The position numbers and the translations under genes are program-made. A stretch of 64,000 bases of DNA from an uncultured Arthrobacter sp. (GTDB taxonomy: Bacteria; Actinomycetota; Actinomycetes; Actinomycetales; Micrococcaceae). This document shows, one piece after another, positions 45,249-52,989 of the stretch. The number at the start of each line of letters is the position of its first letter. Positions within the stretch are counted from its first letter, which is position 1. The notes beneath the pieces are model-generated. The model had not been told where the DNA came from, did not search any database, and saw only the letters and a program-made list of their open reading frames with translations. The stretch spans positions 81,037 through 145,036 of the forward strand of contig NZ_CANLXP010000010.1 of the NCBI RefSeq assembly GCF_947495145.1, written 5' to 3'.

Positions 45249-45725
45249 ATGATTCTTCAGGGTGGATTCGACATCAAAGAGCTGGCCCTTCCGCACATGT
45301 TTAGGGACGGCAGACTCACCGATGCCCTAGTTCTGGTAACTGCAAACCGCGATCTTGAGCTCCAAGGGATCTATGTGGTGTCCGAGGAGATGGACGGCTC
45401 GCTGACGCCCCATCTCAGCACAATCTGCGACATCATTGAGCCGAGCAAAGACGCGTTCTGCGGCATTGTCCATGCCGGCAGAACAGGACCGGTTCCTGAT
45501 CTCAACTACATCGAGGAAGCTGAAGAGCTCGATGGACTGCTCGAAGAAGTGGGGGTGCGTCTCATCAGTCACATCTACGTTGCTAGGGAGACCTGGTCGG
45601 GTGTTCGCGGAATGAGCTACTTCGACATGTACTCGAATGAGTACGAGTTTCCGCCAACCATGAATTCTTGGAGCAGGTCGGCCGAGGAATCGATCCCGGC
45701 TTCAACTGACCGATCTGAAACCTGA
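45249..45725 (+). CDS. RadC/JAB-like protein without metal ligands (tentative)
   Basis: 158 residues. The middle (LVTANRDLELQGIYVVSEE... and HLSTICDIIEPSKDAFCGIVHAGRTGPVPDLNYIEEAEELDGLLEEVGVRLISHIYVARETWSGV) follows the layout of a RadC JAB domain. The strand ending in V-H sits where RadC has VHNHPSG, then comes a P/D-rich turn, a helix, and L-x-x-H-I-x-V in place of L-L-D-H-I-I-V. The HxH...D metal set is mostly lost (HAG, and Tyr where Asp is expected). It may be a non-catalytic relative, a distinct small family or a decaying gene. The C-terminal 30 residues are unrelated. Identification is by eye and uncertain. Confidence 0.45.
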   Translation: MILQGGFDIKELALPHMFRDGRLTDALVLVTANRDLELQGIYVVSEEMDGSLTPHLSTICDIIEPSKDAFCGIVHAGRTGPVPDLNYIEEAEELDGLLEEVGVRLISHIYVARETWSGVRGMSYFDMYSNEYEFPPTMNSWSRSAEESIPASTDRSET

Positions 45726-45776
45726 CTCCTTCACTGAAAGGTTGTCTGGGTGGATTCCATTGCCCAGCCCAACAAT

Positions 45777-47954
45777 TTATGCCCGATGCGCCGACTCCTT
45801 GTGATACCGGTGCCCACCGCCAGCGTCGCTGGAAGATGCCGCCCCGCCGTCGTGCTGTGCCAGCTTCGAGGGCCACCAGATCTTCGGCCCGATGTCATAC
45901 GCCAATGCAGGAACCAACAGCGAGCGCACAATCACGGTGTCGAGCAGCACACCAAACGCCACGATGAACGCAATCTGCGCAAGGAACAGGATGGGAATGA
46001 CGCCCAGCGCCGCAAACGTCGCGGCCAGTACAACACCCGCGGAGGTGATGACGCCGCCTGTAACGCCCAGCCCGCGAAGGATTCCCGGCCGGGTACCGAT
46101 GCGCAGCGATTCCTCCCGCACTCGGGTCATCAGGAAGATGTTGTAGTCAACGCCGAGGGCCACCAGGAAAACGAAACCGAATAGCGGCACTGAGGCGTCC
46201 GCACCATCGAACCCGAGCAGGTTATTGAACACCAGGGCTGAGACGCCGAGGGCCGTCGCGTAGGACAACACCACCGAGCCGATGAGCAGCAGCGGTGCCA
46301 GAACAGATCGCAGTAGCAGCATGAGGATCACAAGGATCACCACCAGGACAATCGGGATGATCTTCGTTAGGTCGGCCTGGGCGGTCACGTTGGTGTCCAG
46401 GGCCACCGCGGTCACCCCACCCACGAGCACTTCAGGGCTCACTGCATCCAGGTCGGTACGCAACTGCTTGACCAGTTCTTCTGCTTCCGCAGAGTCAGCC
46501 TGGTAATCAAGCGTGGCCCTCACCAGCACGTTGCCGTCGCGTACGACGACGGTGCCCGCTTCATCAGTGACAGCACTTGCCTCAGCGACGCCCTCCTGCC
46601 CCTCAAGGACCTCGAGCACGCCATCCCCCTGTCCTTCGGGGGCGATGAAAGTGACCGGACTTCCAGCGCCGGCATTGAAGTGGCGCGCCAGCGCGTCCTG
46701 GCCATCCACCGCGTTGGAGGGAGCCAAAATCAGCGACGATTGCGGTACTCCCGAGGCCTGCAATTGGAGCAGCCCCAGCGAACCCGCAACAAGCACGAGC
46801 AGCGACACAATCCAGACGGGCCGGGATGCACGGGAAATCAGTCGGCCTACCCGCTTCCAGATGCCGCGTAGTCCTTCGAGACCGTTGACGTTGCGCCCGT
46901 GAACTCCGGCCGCATGGGTGCCGGCCTTGGGTCGAAGGGGCCAGAACGCGCTTCGGCCGAACAGCAGGAGGAACGCAGGCAGCAGGGTCAGTGCGGCCAG
47001 CAGGGAAAAGACGATGCCGATGGCTGCAATGGGCCCAAGGCTACGGTTCGAGTTGAGGTCGGAAAACAGAAGGCACAGCAACGCGAGAATCACAGTCGCG
47101 CCGGAGGCGATAATCGGCTCCACCGAGGCCCGGTAGGCAACCTTCATGGCATCCCACTTCGAACTGAACTCGGTGAGCGCCTCGCGGTAACGGGCAACCA
47201 GCAGAAGCGCATAATCTGTCGCCGCACCAATTACCAGGATGGACAGGATCCCCTGACTCTGCCCGCTCAGCTCGATCCAGCCCCACAGGGCAAAGGCGTA
47301 GACCAGCAGGATCGAGGTAGCGAGCGCAAAGACCGAGGTGAAGAGCACCAGGAACGGCAGGATGAGTGCGCGGTAGACAGCGAGCAGGATCACGAACACC
47401 GCCGCCAGCGCAACCGCGAGAAGGATGCCGTCAATTCCGCCGAATGCACTCACCAAGTCGGCCGTGAAGCCTGCCGGGCCAGTGACATAGCCTTCGGTGC
47501 CCGCAGGCAGCTCCGCCTCAAGCACCTCGCGCAGTTCGATGACCACCTCACCCAGCTCGGCGTCGTCGGACACTGAGGCGATGTACTGGACGGCAAGGCC
47601 GTCCTCCGAGGGAATGGGTCCGGTGACCGTCGGCTGCCCTTCGGCGGCGGCCTCCAGCCCAGGCACCTCAGTCAGCTGGGTGGCGAGGTCCTCGTACTGC
47701 GCGAGTTCCTGTGTAGGAATTTCAGTCTCCGACTCCACGACAATGACGGCGGGCACAGCCGTCGACTCGGTGAACGCCTCCTGCAGCTCGCCCGCCTCCG
47801 TCGATTCGGCGTTGGCCGGGAGGAATGATGCCTGGTCATTGCTGGAAACCTCCTCCAGCTTCCCGAACGTGGGCCCGCCGAAGCCCGCCCCGATGAACCA
47901 CAGCACCACGATGAATGCCGGGAAAAACACCCGGACCCACTTCTTGTTGAACAT
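45777..47954 (-). CDS. MMPL-family RND transporter
   Basis: 725 residues: an N-terminal helix, a large outer loop, a bundle of about five helices, a second outer loop and a second bundle, giving the 12-helix MMPL/RND layout. ILVIGAATDYALLLVARYREAL and the later FLVALGVDYNIFLMTRVREE carry the conserved G-x-x-x-D-Y proton-relay motifs on the two halves. It exports lipids or drugs using the proton gradient. ATG 47954 (AAAGGG upstream) is used rather than 47996. It is divergent from the MarR gene, with an operator between. Confidence 0.92.
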   Translation of the reverse strand: MFNKKWVRVFFPAFIVVLWFIGAGFGGPTFGKLEEVSSNDQASFLPANAESTEAGELQEAFTESTAVPAVIVVESETEIPTQELAQYEDLATQLTEVPGLEAAAEGQPTVTGPIPSEDGLAVQYIASVSDDAELGEVVIELREVLEAELPAGTEGYVTGPAGFTADLVSAFGGIDGILLAVALAAVFVILLAVYRALILPFLVLFTSVFALATSILLVYAFALWGWIELSGQSQGILSILVIGAATDYALLLVARYREALTEFSSKWDAMKVAYRASVEPIIASGATVILALLCLLFSDLNSNRSLGPIAAIGIVFSLLAALTLLPAFLLLFGRSAFWPLRPKAGTHAAGVHGRNVNGLEGLRGIWKRVGRLISRASRPVWIVSLLVLVAGSLGLLQLQASGVPQSSLILAPSNAVDGQDALARHFNAGAGSPVTFIAPEGQGDGVLEVLEGQEGVAEASAVTDEAGTVVVRDGNVLVRATLDYQADSAEAEELVKQLRTDLDAVSPEVLVGGVTAVALDTNVTAQADLTKIIPIVLVVILVILMLLLRSVLAPLLLIGSVVLSYATALGVSALVFNNLLGFDGADASVPLFGFVFLVALGVDYNIFLMTRVREESLRIGTRPGILRGLGVTGGVITSAGVVLAATFAALGVIPILFLAQIAFIVAFGVLLDTVIVRSLLVPALAYDIGPKIWWPSKLAQHDGGAASSSDAGGGHRYHKESAHRA

Positions 47955-47987
47955 GCCAACCCTTTCTGGATTATCTCTTCTACCTAC

Positions 47988-48006
47988 TATATCCATGATG
48001 GAGATA
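47988..48006. promoter_or_regulatory. Operator between MMPL and MarR genes
   Basis: TATATCCAT-g-ATGGAGATA is a 19-base inverted repeat with one mismatched pair, sitting between the divergent transporter and MarR gene. It is the probable site of MarR repression of both. Confidence 0.7.
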
Positions 48007-48044
48007 ATTGGCAGTATCCTACTCTGGAGGTAACAAGGAGGAAG

Positions 48045-48515
48045 ATGGCCGACGCACTACGGGAACTGCTGGCCCTGCTTCAGCAATTCACCGTCGAAAC
48101 AGACCGCTACGTCGACACCATCAGTGTGCGCGATGCGCTGCACCGGACTGACCTGAATGCACTCGGGATCATGATGGGAGCTGCGCGCACGGGTGTCACG
48201 GTGACGCCCGGGATGCTCCGCCAGGCACTGAACCTCAGTTCCCCGGCAACGACTGCGCTCATCGACCGGCTGGATGAAGCAGGGCAGGTTCGCCGCTCGC
48301 GGAGTTCGGTTGACCGCCGGCAGGTCCACCTTGAGATGACGGAGAAGGCGTTCGAAACCGGATCGCGGTTATTCATCCCCCTCGCACGTGAGGTGGAACA
48401 GGCGCTCTCCGGGTTCACACCGGAAGAACTCGAGTTGTTCGGCAGCATGATGCGCAAGGTCACCGACGCCACCGTGCACGCGCGTCAGCAGGCAGTAGAG
48501 GACCCGCCGGAGTAA
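48045..48515 (+). CDS. MarR-family transcriptional regulator
   Basis: 156 residues. ELLALLQQFTVETDRYVDTI begins the dimer helix. The winged helix carries TPGMLRQALNLSSPATTALIDRLDEAGQVRRSRSSVDRRQVHLEMTEKA, with a classic DRR wing. Ribosome site AAGGAGGAAG. It is divergent from an MMPL transporter and shares the operator at 47988, so it probably represses the pump until a ligand binds. Confidence 0.92.
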   Translation: MADALRELLALLQQFTVETDRYVDTISVRDALHRTDLNALGIMMGAARTGVTVTPGMLRQALNLSSPATTALIDRLDEAGQVRRSRSSVDRRQVHLEMTEKAFETGSRLFIPLAREVEQALSGFTPEELELFGSMMRKVTDATVHARQQAVEDPPE

Positions 48516-48518
48516 TCT
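48513..48518 (+). promoter_or_regulatory. Candidate -10 (TAATCT) for the methyltransferase gene
   Basis: TAATCT begins on the marR stop codon and is seven bases before the ATG at 48526. Confidence 0.4.
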
Positions 48519-48525
48519 GTCGACC

Positions 48526-49323
48526 ATGAGCGATGATGTCTACTCCCACGGTCATCACTCCAGCGTGACCAGCGCCCATGCCGCGCGGCGGGCATCTGAT
48601 TCCGCCGGATACCTGTTGGAACATTTTTCCTCCGGGATGGACCTGCTCGACATCGGCTGCGGCCCCGGAAGCATCACCGCAGATTTCGCAGCCCTGTTGG
48701 ATCCGGGACTGGTGATCGGCATGGATCGGTCGGAGGATGTGATTGCACTGGCTGCGCAGACCTACGCCGGCGTGGAGAACCTGTCCTTCCGCACGGGCAA
48801 CGTGTATGACCTCGACCTTGAAGACGAGTCCGTCGACGTCGTCCACGCACACCAGGTGCTGCAGCACCTCACCGACCCGGTGGCCGCCCTGCGCGAGATG
48901 CACCGTGTCACCCGCCCCGGAGGCGTCATCGCCGTCCGCGACGCCGACTTTCACGCAATGGCCTGGTACCCGCCCGTTCCCGAACTGGATGAATGGATGG
49001 AGACTTACCAGCAGCTCGCCCGCAGTAACAAGGCAGAGCCCGACGCCGGTCGGCACCTCCTTGCCTGGGCGCACGAGGCGGGCCTGGCGGAGGTGGAGGC
49101 ATCGTCGTCGAACTGGTTGTACGCGACGGAGGAGCGCCGCCGCTGGCATGCGGAGACGTGGGCGGAGCGGGTGCTCAGCTCCGGCTTCGCCGAGCAGACG
49201 CTTGAACGCGGCCTGGCTGACCGCGGCACCCTGGAGCGCCTGGCCGCCGGGTGGCGCCGCTGGGGCGAATCGCCGGACGGCTGGTTCCTCATCCCCTGCG
49301 GAGAGCTCATTATCCGGGTGTGA
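48526..49323 (+). CDS. SAM-dependent class I methyltransferase
   Basis: 265 residues. Motif I LLDIGCGPGSITADFA, an acidic end of strand 2 (VIGMDRSEDVI), GNVYDLDLEDESVDVVHAHQVLQHL and RPGGVIAVRDADF form the Rossmann core. The C-terminal 110 residues are helical and Trp/Glu-rich. It belongs to the UbiE/MT11 type without a definable substrate. It starts ten bases after the MarR stop on the same strand. The FAD oxidoreductase follows 17 bases on. Confidence 0.88.
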   Translation: MSDDVYSHGHHSSVTSAHAARRASDSAGYLLEHFSSGMDLLDIGCGPGSITADFAALLDPGLVIGMDRSEDVIALAAQTYAGVENLSFRTGNVYDLDLEDESVDVVHAHQVLQHLTDPVAALREMHRVTRPGGVIAVRDADFHAMAWYPPVPELDEWMETYQQLARSNKAEPDAGRHLLAWAHEAGLAEVEASSSNWLYATEERRRWHAETWAERVLSSGFAEQTLERGLADRGTLERLAAGWRRWGESPDGWFLIPCGELIIRV

Positions 49324-49340
49324 AGTTATAGGGTGAGGCG

Positions 49341-50954
49341 ATGATGAGCCGGTCCCCGTCAACTGATCCTGAACAGTTCGACGTCGTGGTGGTGGGCGGC
49401 GGACATAACGGGCTGGTCGCCGCTGCGTACCTCGCCCGCGCCGGCAGGTCCGTGGTGATCCTTGAGCGGCAGGATCAGGTGGGCGGCGCGGCGGTCTCCG
49501 CCGAAGCATTTCCCGGCACAGGCGCGCGGCTTTCCCGTTACTCCTACCTGGTGAGCCTCCTTCCGCGGCAGATCATCGAAAACCTTGGCCTCGACCTCCA
49601 ACTGGTACGACGGCGGTACTCCTCCTATACGCCGCTGCCCGGCTCTGAGGTCGGGCTGCTGATCGACAACGGGGACGACGAGGCGACCCGCGCAAGCTTT
49701 GAACGCGTCGGCGCCGGACACGACGCCGGCGGTTTCTCTTCGTTCTACCGGAGCACCGCACTGCTCGGAGAGAAGCTGTGGCCCACCGTGACGCGGCCGC
49801 TCCTGCGCCGGGCTGAGGCACGGGCGCTGGTTGGCGACGACGCGGTGTGGGAAGACTTCATCGAGCGGCCGGTCGGCGAGGTGATTGAACGACATGTGAC
49901 GAACGATCTGGTGCGCGGCGTGCTGTTGACCGACGGATTGATCAGCACCTTTGCCCGGGCCCACGACGAGGACCTGCAGCAGAACAAGTGCCTTCTGTAC
50001 CACGTCATCGGTGGCGGCACCGGCGACTGGGATGTACCTGTCGGCGGGATGGGCGCCGTTTCGGGAGCACTGGAGCGGGCGGCCCGGGAAGCGGGCGTGG
50101 TGATTCGAACGGGAGCGGAAGTTACCGCTGTGGCATCTACAGTCGGTGGAACACCGGTCGTGCATTACAGCGCAGGCGGTGGTCCTTCGCAGGTGAGCGG
50201 GGAGTTTGTGCTCGCGAATGTCACGCCGGCCGTTCTGGCCCGGCTGATGGTTGGGCCGGACGCGGCCGGTTCCGCACCGTCGTCGCAATCTACCGCCGAG
50301 GGCGCACAGGTGAAGGTGAATCTGCTGCTTTCCCGGCTTCCGCAGCTTAAGGATTCCCAGATGAGCCCGGAGCAGGTGTTCGGCGGGACGTTCCATATCA
50401 ACGAGACGTACTCGCAACTGGAACAGGCCTATGCTGCGGCATCCTCCGGCCGTATCCCCGACCCGTTGCCGATCGAAATCTACTGCCACTCACTGGCGGA
50501 CCCGTCAATCCTGTCGCCGGAACTGCGCGCAGCCGGCGCCCATACACTGACGGTCTTTTCACTGCAGACTCCGCATCGGTTGGTGGCGGACGGCGACCAC
50601 GACGCCCACCGGGCTGCGCTGCAACGGGCTGTACTGGCATCATTGAACAGTGTGCTGGCGGAGCCGATCGAGGACTGCATTCTCACCGGACCGTCGGGTG
50701 AACCCTGCATCGAAACCAAAACCACCCTCGACCTTGAAGAAGCACTGGGCCTGACAGGCGGAAACATCTTCCACGGGCCGCTGTCGTGGCCCTTCGCGGA
50801 CGACGACGACCCGCTGGACACACCGGCCCGGCGGTGGGGCGTTGCAACAGATCACCCGCGCATCCTGTTGTGCGGTGCCGGATCGCGGCGCGGCGGCGGT
50901 GTGAGCGGCCTCGGCGGGCACAGCGCCGCAATGGCACTGCTTGAAGAGGATTAG
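49341..50954 (+). CDS. NAD(P)/FAD-dependent oxidoreductase (phytoene desaturase/PYROXD2-like)
   Basis: 537 residues. The dinucleotide loop FDVVVVGGGHNGLVAAAYLARAGRSVVILERQDQVGGAAVSAE is near the N-terminus, and a closing motif with GNIFHGPLSW...LLCGAGSRRGGGVSGLGGHSAA binds FAD at the C-terminus. This is the CrtI-like/PYROXD2 family. No carotenoid genes lie nearby, so a carotenoid role is not supported by context. Two ATGs (49341, 49344) lie in tandem after GTGAGG. Confidence 0.9.
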   Translation: MMSRSPSTDPEQFDVVVVGGGHNGLVAAAYLARAGRSVVILERQDQVGGAAVSAEAFPGTGARLSRYSYLVSLLPRQIIENLGLDLQLVRRRYSSYTPLPGSEVGLLIDNGDDEATRASFERVGAGHDAGGFSSFYRSTALLGEKLWPTVTRPLLRRAEARALVGDDAVWEDFIERPVGEVIERHVTNDLVRGVLLTDGLISTFARAHDEDLQQNKCLLYHVIGGGTGDWDVPVGGMGAVSGALERAAREAGVVIRTGAEVTAVASTVGGTPVVHYSAGGGPSQVSGEFVLANVTPAVLARLMVGPDAAGSAPSSQSTAEGAQVKVNLLLSRLPQLKDSQMSPEQVFGGTFHINETYSQLEQAYAAASSGRIPDPLPIEIYCHSLADPSILSPELRAAGAHTLTVFSLQTPHRLVADGDHDAHRAALQRAVLASLNSVLAEPIEDCILTGPSGEPCIETKTTLDLEEALGLTGGNIFHGPLSWPFADDDDPLDTPARRWGVATDHPRILLCGAGSRRGGGVSGLGGHSAAMALLEED

Positions 50955-50998
50955 CAGGAAGTACGGCACGCCCCGTGCGCCTGCCACGCTTCACTACC

Positions 50999-51004
50999 TA
51001 CGAT
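50999..51004 (+). promoter_or_regulatory. Candidate -10 (TACGAT) for the phosphatase gene
   Basis: TACGAT is six bases before the ATG at 51011; no ribosome site is present. Confidence 0.45.
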
Positions 51005-51010
51005 TGATCC

Positions 51011-51520
51011 ATGTACAGGATCGTTACTGTCTGCACCGGCAACATCTGCCGCTCCCCCATGGCCGAGATCATGTTGAACCGCGCTTTTGAGGAGGCCGGG
51101 TTGGCGGATGACGTCGTGGTGGATTCCGCGGGGACCACCGGATGGGAGACCGGCAACCCGATCGACGAGCGGGCGGCCGCCAAGCTCACGGAGCTCGGGT
51201 TGGTCAGCGACGCCCACCGTGCCCGGCAGTTCGACCCCACCTGGTACGCCGAACGCGACCTCATCCTCGCGCTCGATGTGGACCACTACGAGGACCTCCG
51301 ACTGGAAGCGCCGGACGGCGAAAGTCGAAGCCGGGTCCGCATGCTTCGCGAATTCGATCCCTCCACAGCCGGAACTCCCGTTTCCGAGCTGGGCATCTAC
51401 GACCCGTGGTACGGCGACCGCGCAGACTTCGAGGCCACCTGGCAGATGGTCAACGACGCAGTGCCGGGCATTGTCCAGTACGTACTTGAGGAGCTGGCGA
51501 GGGGTCACGCTGCCCGCTGA
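51011..51520 (+). CDS. Low-molecular-weight protein-tyrosine phosphatase
   Basis: 169 residues. The P-loop VCTGNICRS (Cys8, Arg14) and the acid loop DPWYGD (Asp131) are the full catalytic set of LMW-PTPs. Family members dephosphorylate tyrosine kinases or arginine in bacteria. No tyrosine kinase or polysaccharide genes are nearby, so the target is unknown. It stands alone between the oxidoreductase and the toxin-antitoxin pair. Confidence 0.95.
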   Translation: MYRIVTVCTGNICRSPMAEIMLNRAFEEAGLADDVVVDSAGTTGWETGNPIDERAAAKLTELGLVSDAHRARQFDPTWYAERDLILALDVDHYEDLRLEAPDGESRSRVRMLREFDPSTAGTPVSELGIYDPWYGDRADFEATWQMVNDAVPGIVQYVLEELARGHAAR

Positions 51521-51676
51521 GTGCGGGCTACAGCACTACTCCTGCAATGGAGAAATCGTTGAAGGTTTTCCACATACCGTCAGGACTCAGGCAGCAGGCA
51601 CACCGGCATTTGTACTGTTGCGTCATGACCGCATTCGAAGGCTATGAGCATTGGGCTGAACCCTACACGGCAGAGG

Positions 51677-51698
51677 TTGACCAAGTAGACTTGGTCAA
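51677..51698. promoter_or_regulatory. Palindromic operator of the toxin-antitoxin pair
   Basis: TTGACCAAGT-AG-ACTTGGTCAA, perfect ten-base arms with a two-base centre, directly before the antitoxin ATG. It overlaps a -10-like TAGACT (51686-51691). This is the expected autorepression site of a Phd-type antitoxin. Confidence 0.8.
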
Positions 51699-51699
51699 C

Positions 51700-51936
51700 A
51701 TGGGCCAGTACAACGTTCAAGAGGCTAAAACCCGACTATCTGAGCTGCTTCACATGGTGGAGAAGGGCGACGAAGTTGTACTTGCCCGCGGCGGACGTCC
51801 GGTGGCAAAGCTCGTCAAAATGGAACGGCCGCTGAAGCGAACACTGGGTTTCCTGGGTCCGCTCGAAGTGCCAGACGAAGCCTTCGAGCCGATGAACCGA
51901 GAGGAGCTGGCCGAGTGGGAACAACCTCTTACCTGA
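51700..51936 (+). CDS. Phd/YefM-family antitoxin
   Basis: 78 residues starting MGQYNVQEAKTRLSELLHMVEKGDEVVLARGGRPVAKLV, the Phd N-terminal DNA-binding fold. The C-terminus (RTLGFLGPLEVPDEAFEPMNREELAEWE) is the toxin-binding tail typical of the Phd/PIN-type pairs. ATG 51700 is used because the operator lies just before it; an in-frame start at 51625 would place the operator inside the gene. It overlaps the toxin by 22 bases. Confidence 0.88.
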   Translation: MGQYNVQEAKTRLSELLHMVEKGDEVVLARGGRPVAKLVKMERPLKRTLGFLGPLEVPDEAFEPMNREELAEWEQPLT

Positions 51937-52313
51937 TCGATTCCCAGGCTCTGCTCTACGCGATGGTGAGTCCACGCTCACTCTCGACCAAGGCCCGCAA
52001 GATCATCAGCAGCATGGATGAGACCCTGTATGCCTCAGCGGCAACGGCCTATGAGCTGGCGTACAAATTTCGGAAGGGCAAACTTCCCGGGTTGGAGAAA
52101 GTCTTCGTCGGGTATGAGCACCATGTCCGCCGGGTGGCCCCACTGACCGTTTCGATCACGTCGGAGCACGCCCTTACCGCTGCATCCCTGGACTGGCAGC
52201 ATGCCGATCCATTCGACCGGCTTATCGCAGCGCAAGCGCTCATCGAGGGCGCAACAGTGATCACCAGCGATACCGCGATGCATGATTACGAGCCACTCAG
52301 TACCCTCTGGTAG
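51915..52313 (+). CDS. PIN-domain toxin (VapC-like RNase)
   Basis: 132 residues from a GTG with GAGGAG upstream. SYLIDSQALLYAM carries the first acidic residue (Asp9), SAATAYELAYK the second (Glu), DPFDRLIAAQALIEGATVITSD the last two Asp. This is the complete active site of a PIN-domain endoribonuclease. Antitoxin and toxin overlap, as usual for type II pairs. The RNA target is unknown. Confidence 0.88.
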   Translation: MGTTSYLIDSQALLYAMVSPRSLSTKARKIISSMDETLYASAATAYELAYKFRKGKLPGLEKVFVGYEHHVRRVAPLTVSITSEHALTAASLDWQHADPFDRLIAAQALIEGATVITSDTAMHDYEPLSTLW

Positions 52314-52356
52314 TTTCCGCGCTGCGTGCAGCGGGCAGCTGGCCACAGTTGGCCCC

Positions 52357-52362
52357 TAAGAT
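52357..52362 (+). promoter_or_regulatory. Candidate -10 (TAAGAT) for the LysE-family gene
   Basis: TAAGAT is six bases before the GTG at 52369, with no ribosome site. Confidence 0.45.
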
Positions 52363-52368
52363 TAACCA

Positions 52369-52986
52369 GTGACCCTTTCGATTTGGCTGGCGCTGGTCGG
52401 CGCCCAGGCACTCATCAGCTTCACCCCGGGTGCCGGCGCCGTGAACACCATGAGCAACTCGCTCACCGTCGGCTTCCGGCGCTCCATGTGGGGCATCCTC
52501 GGCCAGCAGTTGGCACTGCTGGTTCACATCGCCGTCGTCGCCGCAGGGGTTGGTCTCCTGGTCGCCGGGTCTCCACTGGCGTTCAGCATCATCCGCTACG
52601 CGGGTGCCGCCTACCTGGTGTACCTCGGTATCCGGAAGTTTCTTGAGCCCCTGGTTCCGGCCGATCAGGCCGCCACGCTTCATGCCGAAGGTGCCGCCTC
52701 GATGTTCCGCCGCGGTCTCTGGGTGAATCTGCTCAATCCCAAAGCGATCGTGTTCTTCCTGGCGTTCGTTCCACAGTTCATCCGGCCCGAGCAGGAGCTC
52801 CTGGGCCAGTACGGTGTGCTGGCGGGCACCGTCGTCGTCATTGATGTGCTGGTGATGTGGCTGTTCTTCGCCGCCGCGGCGCGCTCGTTCAGCCGGTTCA
52901 CCAGCGGGCCGCGCGGACAGCGCCTCCTCAACCGCATCTTCGGCACGCTGTTCGTGGCCGTAGGTGCGCTGCTGGCGTTTGCCTGA
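52369..52986 (+). CDS. LysE/RhtB-family amino acid exporter
   Basis: 205 residues, six membrane helices. The start ISFTPGAGAVNTMSNSLTVGFRRSMWGILGQQLAL matches the LysE family motif (G-P-G-P/A near helix 1, then GxxxGxxxG). WVNLLNPKAIVFFLAFVPQFI is the other family hallmark. It exports an amino acid or a metabolite. Leaderless start, GTG at 52369. The stop is three bases before pabB, so it may share a transcript. Confidence 0.9.
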   Translation: MTLSIWLALVGAQALISFTPGAGAVNTMSNSLTVGFRRSMWGILGQQLALLVHIAVVAAGVGLLVAGSPLAFSIIRYAGAAYLVYLGIRKFLEPLVPADQAATLHAEGAASMFRRGLWVNLLNPKAIVFFLAFVPQFIRPEQELLGQYGVLAGTVVVIDVLVMWLFFAAAARSFSRFTSGPRGQRLLNRIFGTLFVAVGALLAFA

Positions 52987-52989
52987 CGT

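Noticed and set aside
49341..50954. FAD oxidoreductase considered as a carotenoid desaturase in a pigment cluster
   Set aside because: No phytoene synthase, cyclase or prenyl transferase gene nearby; the family is broad.
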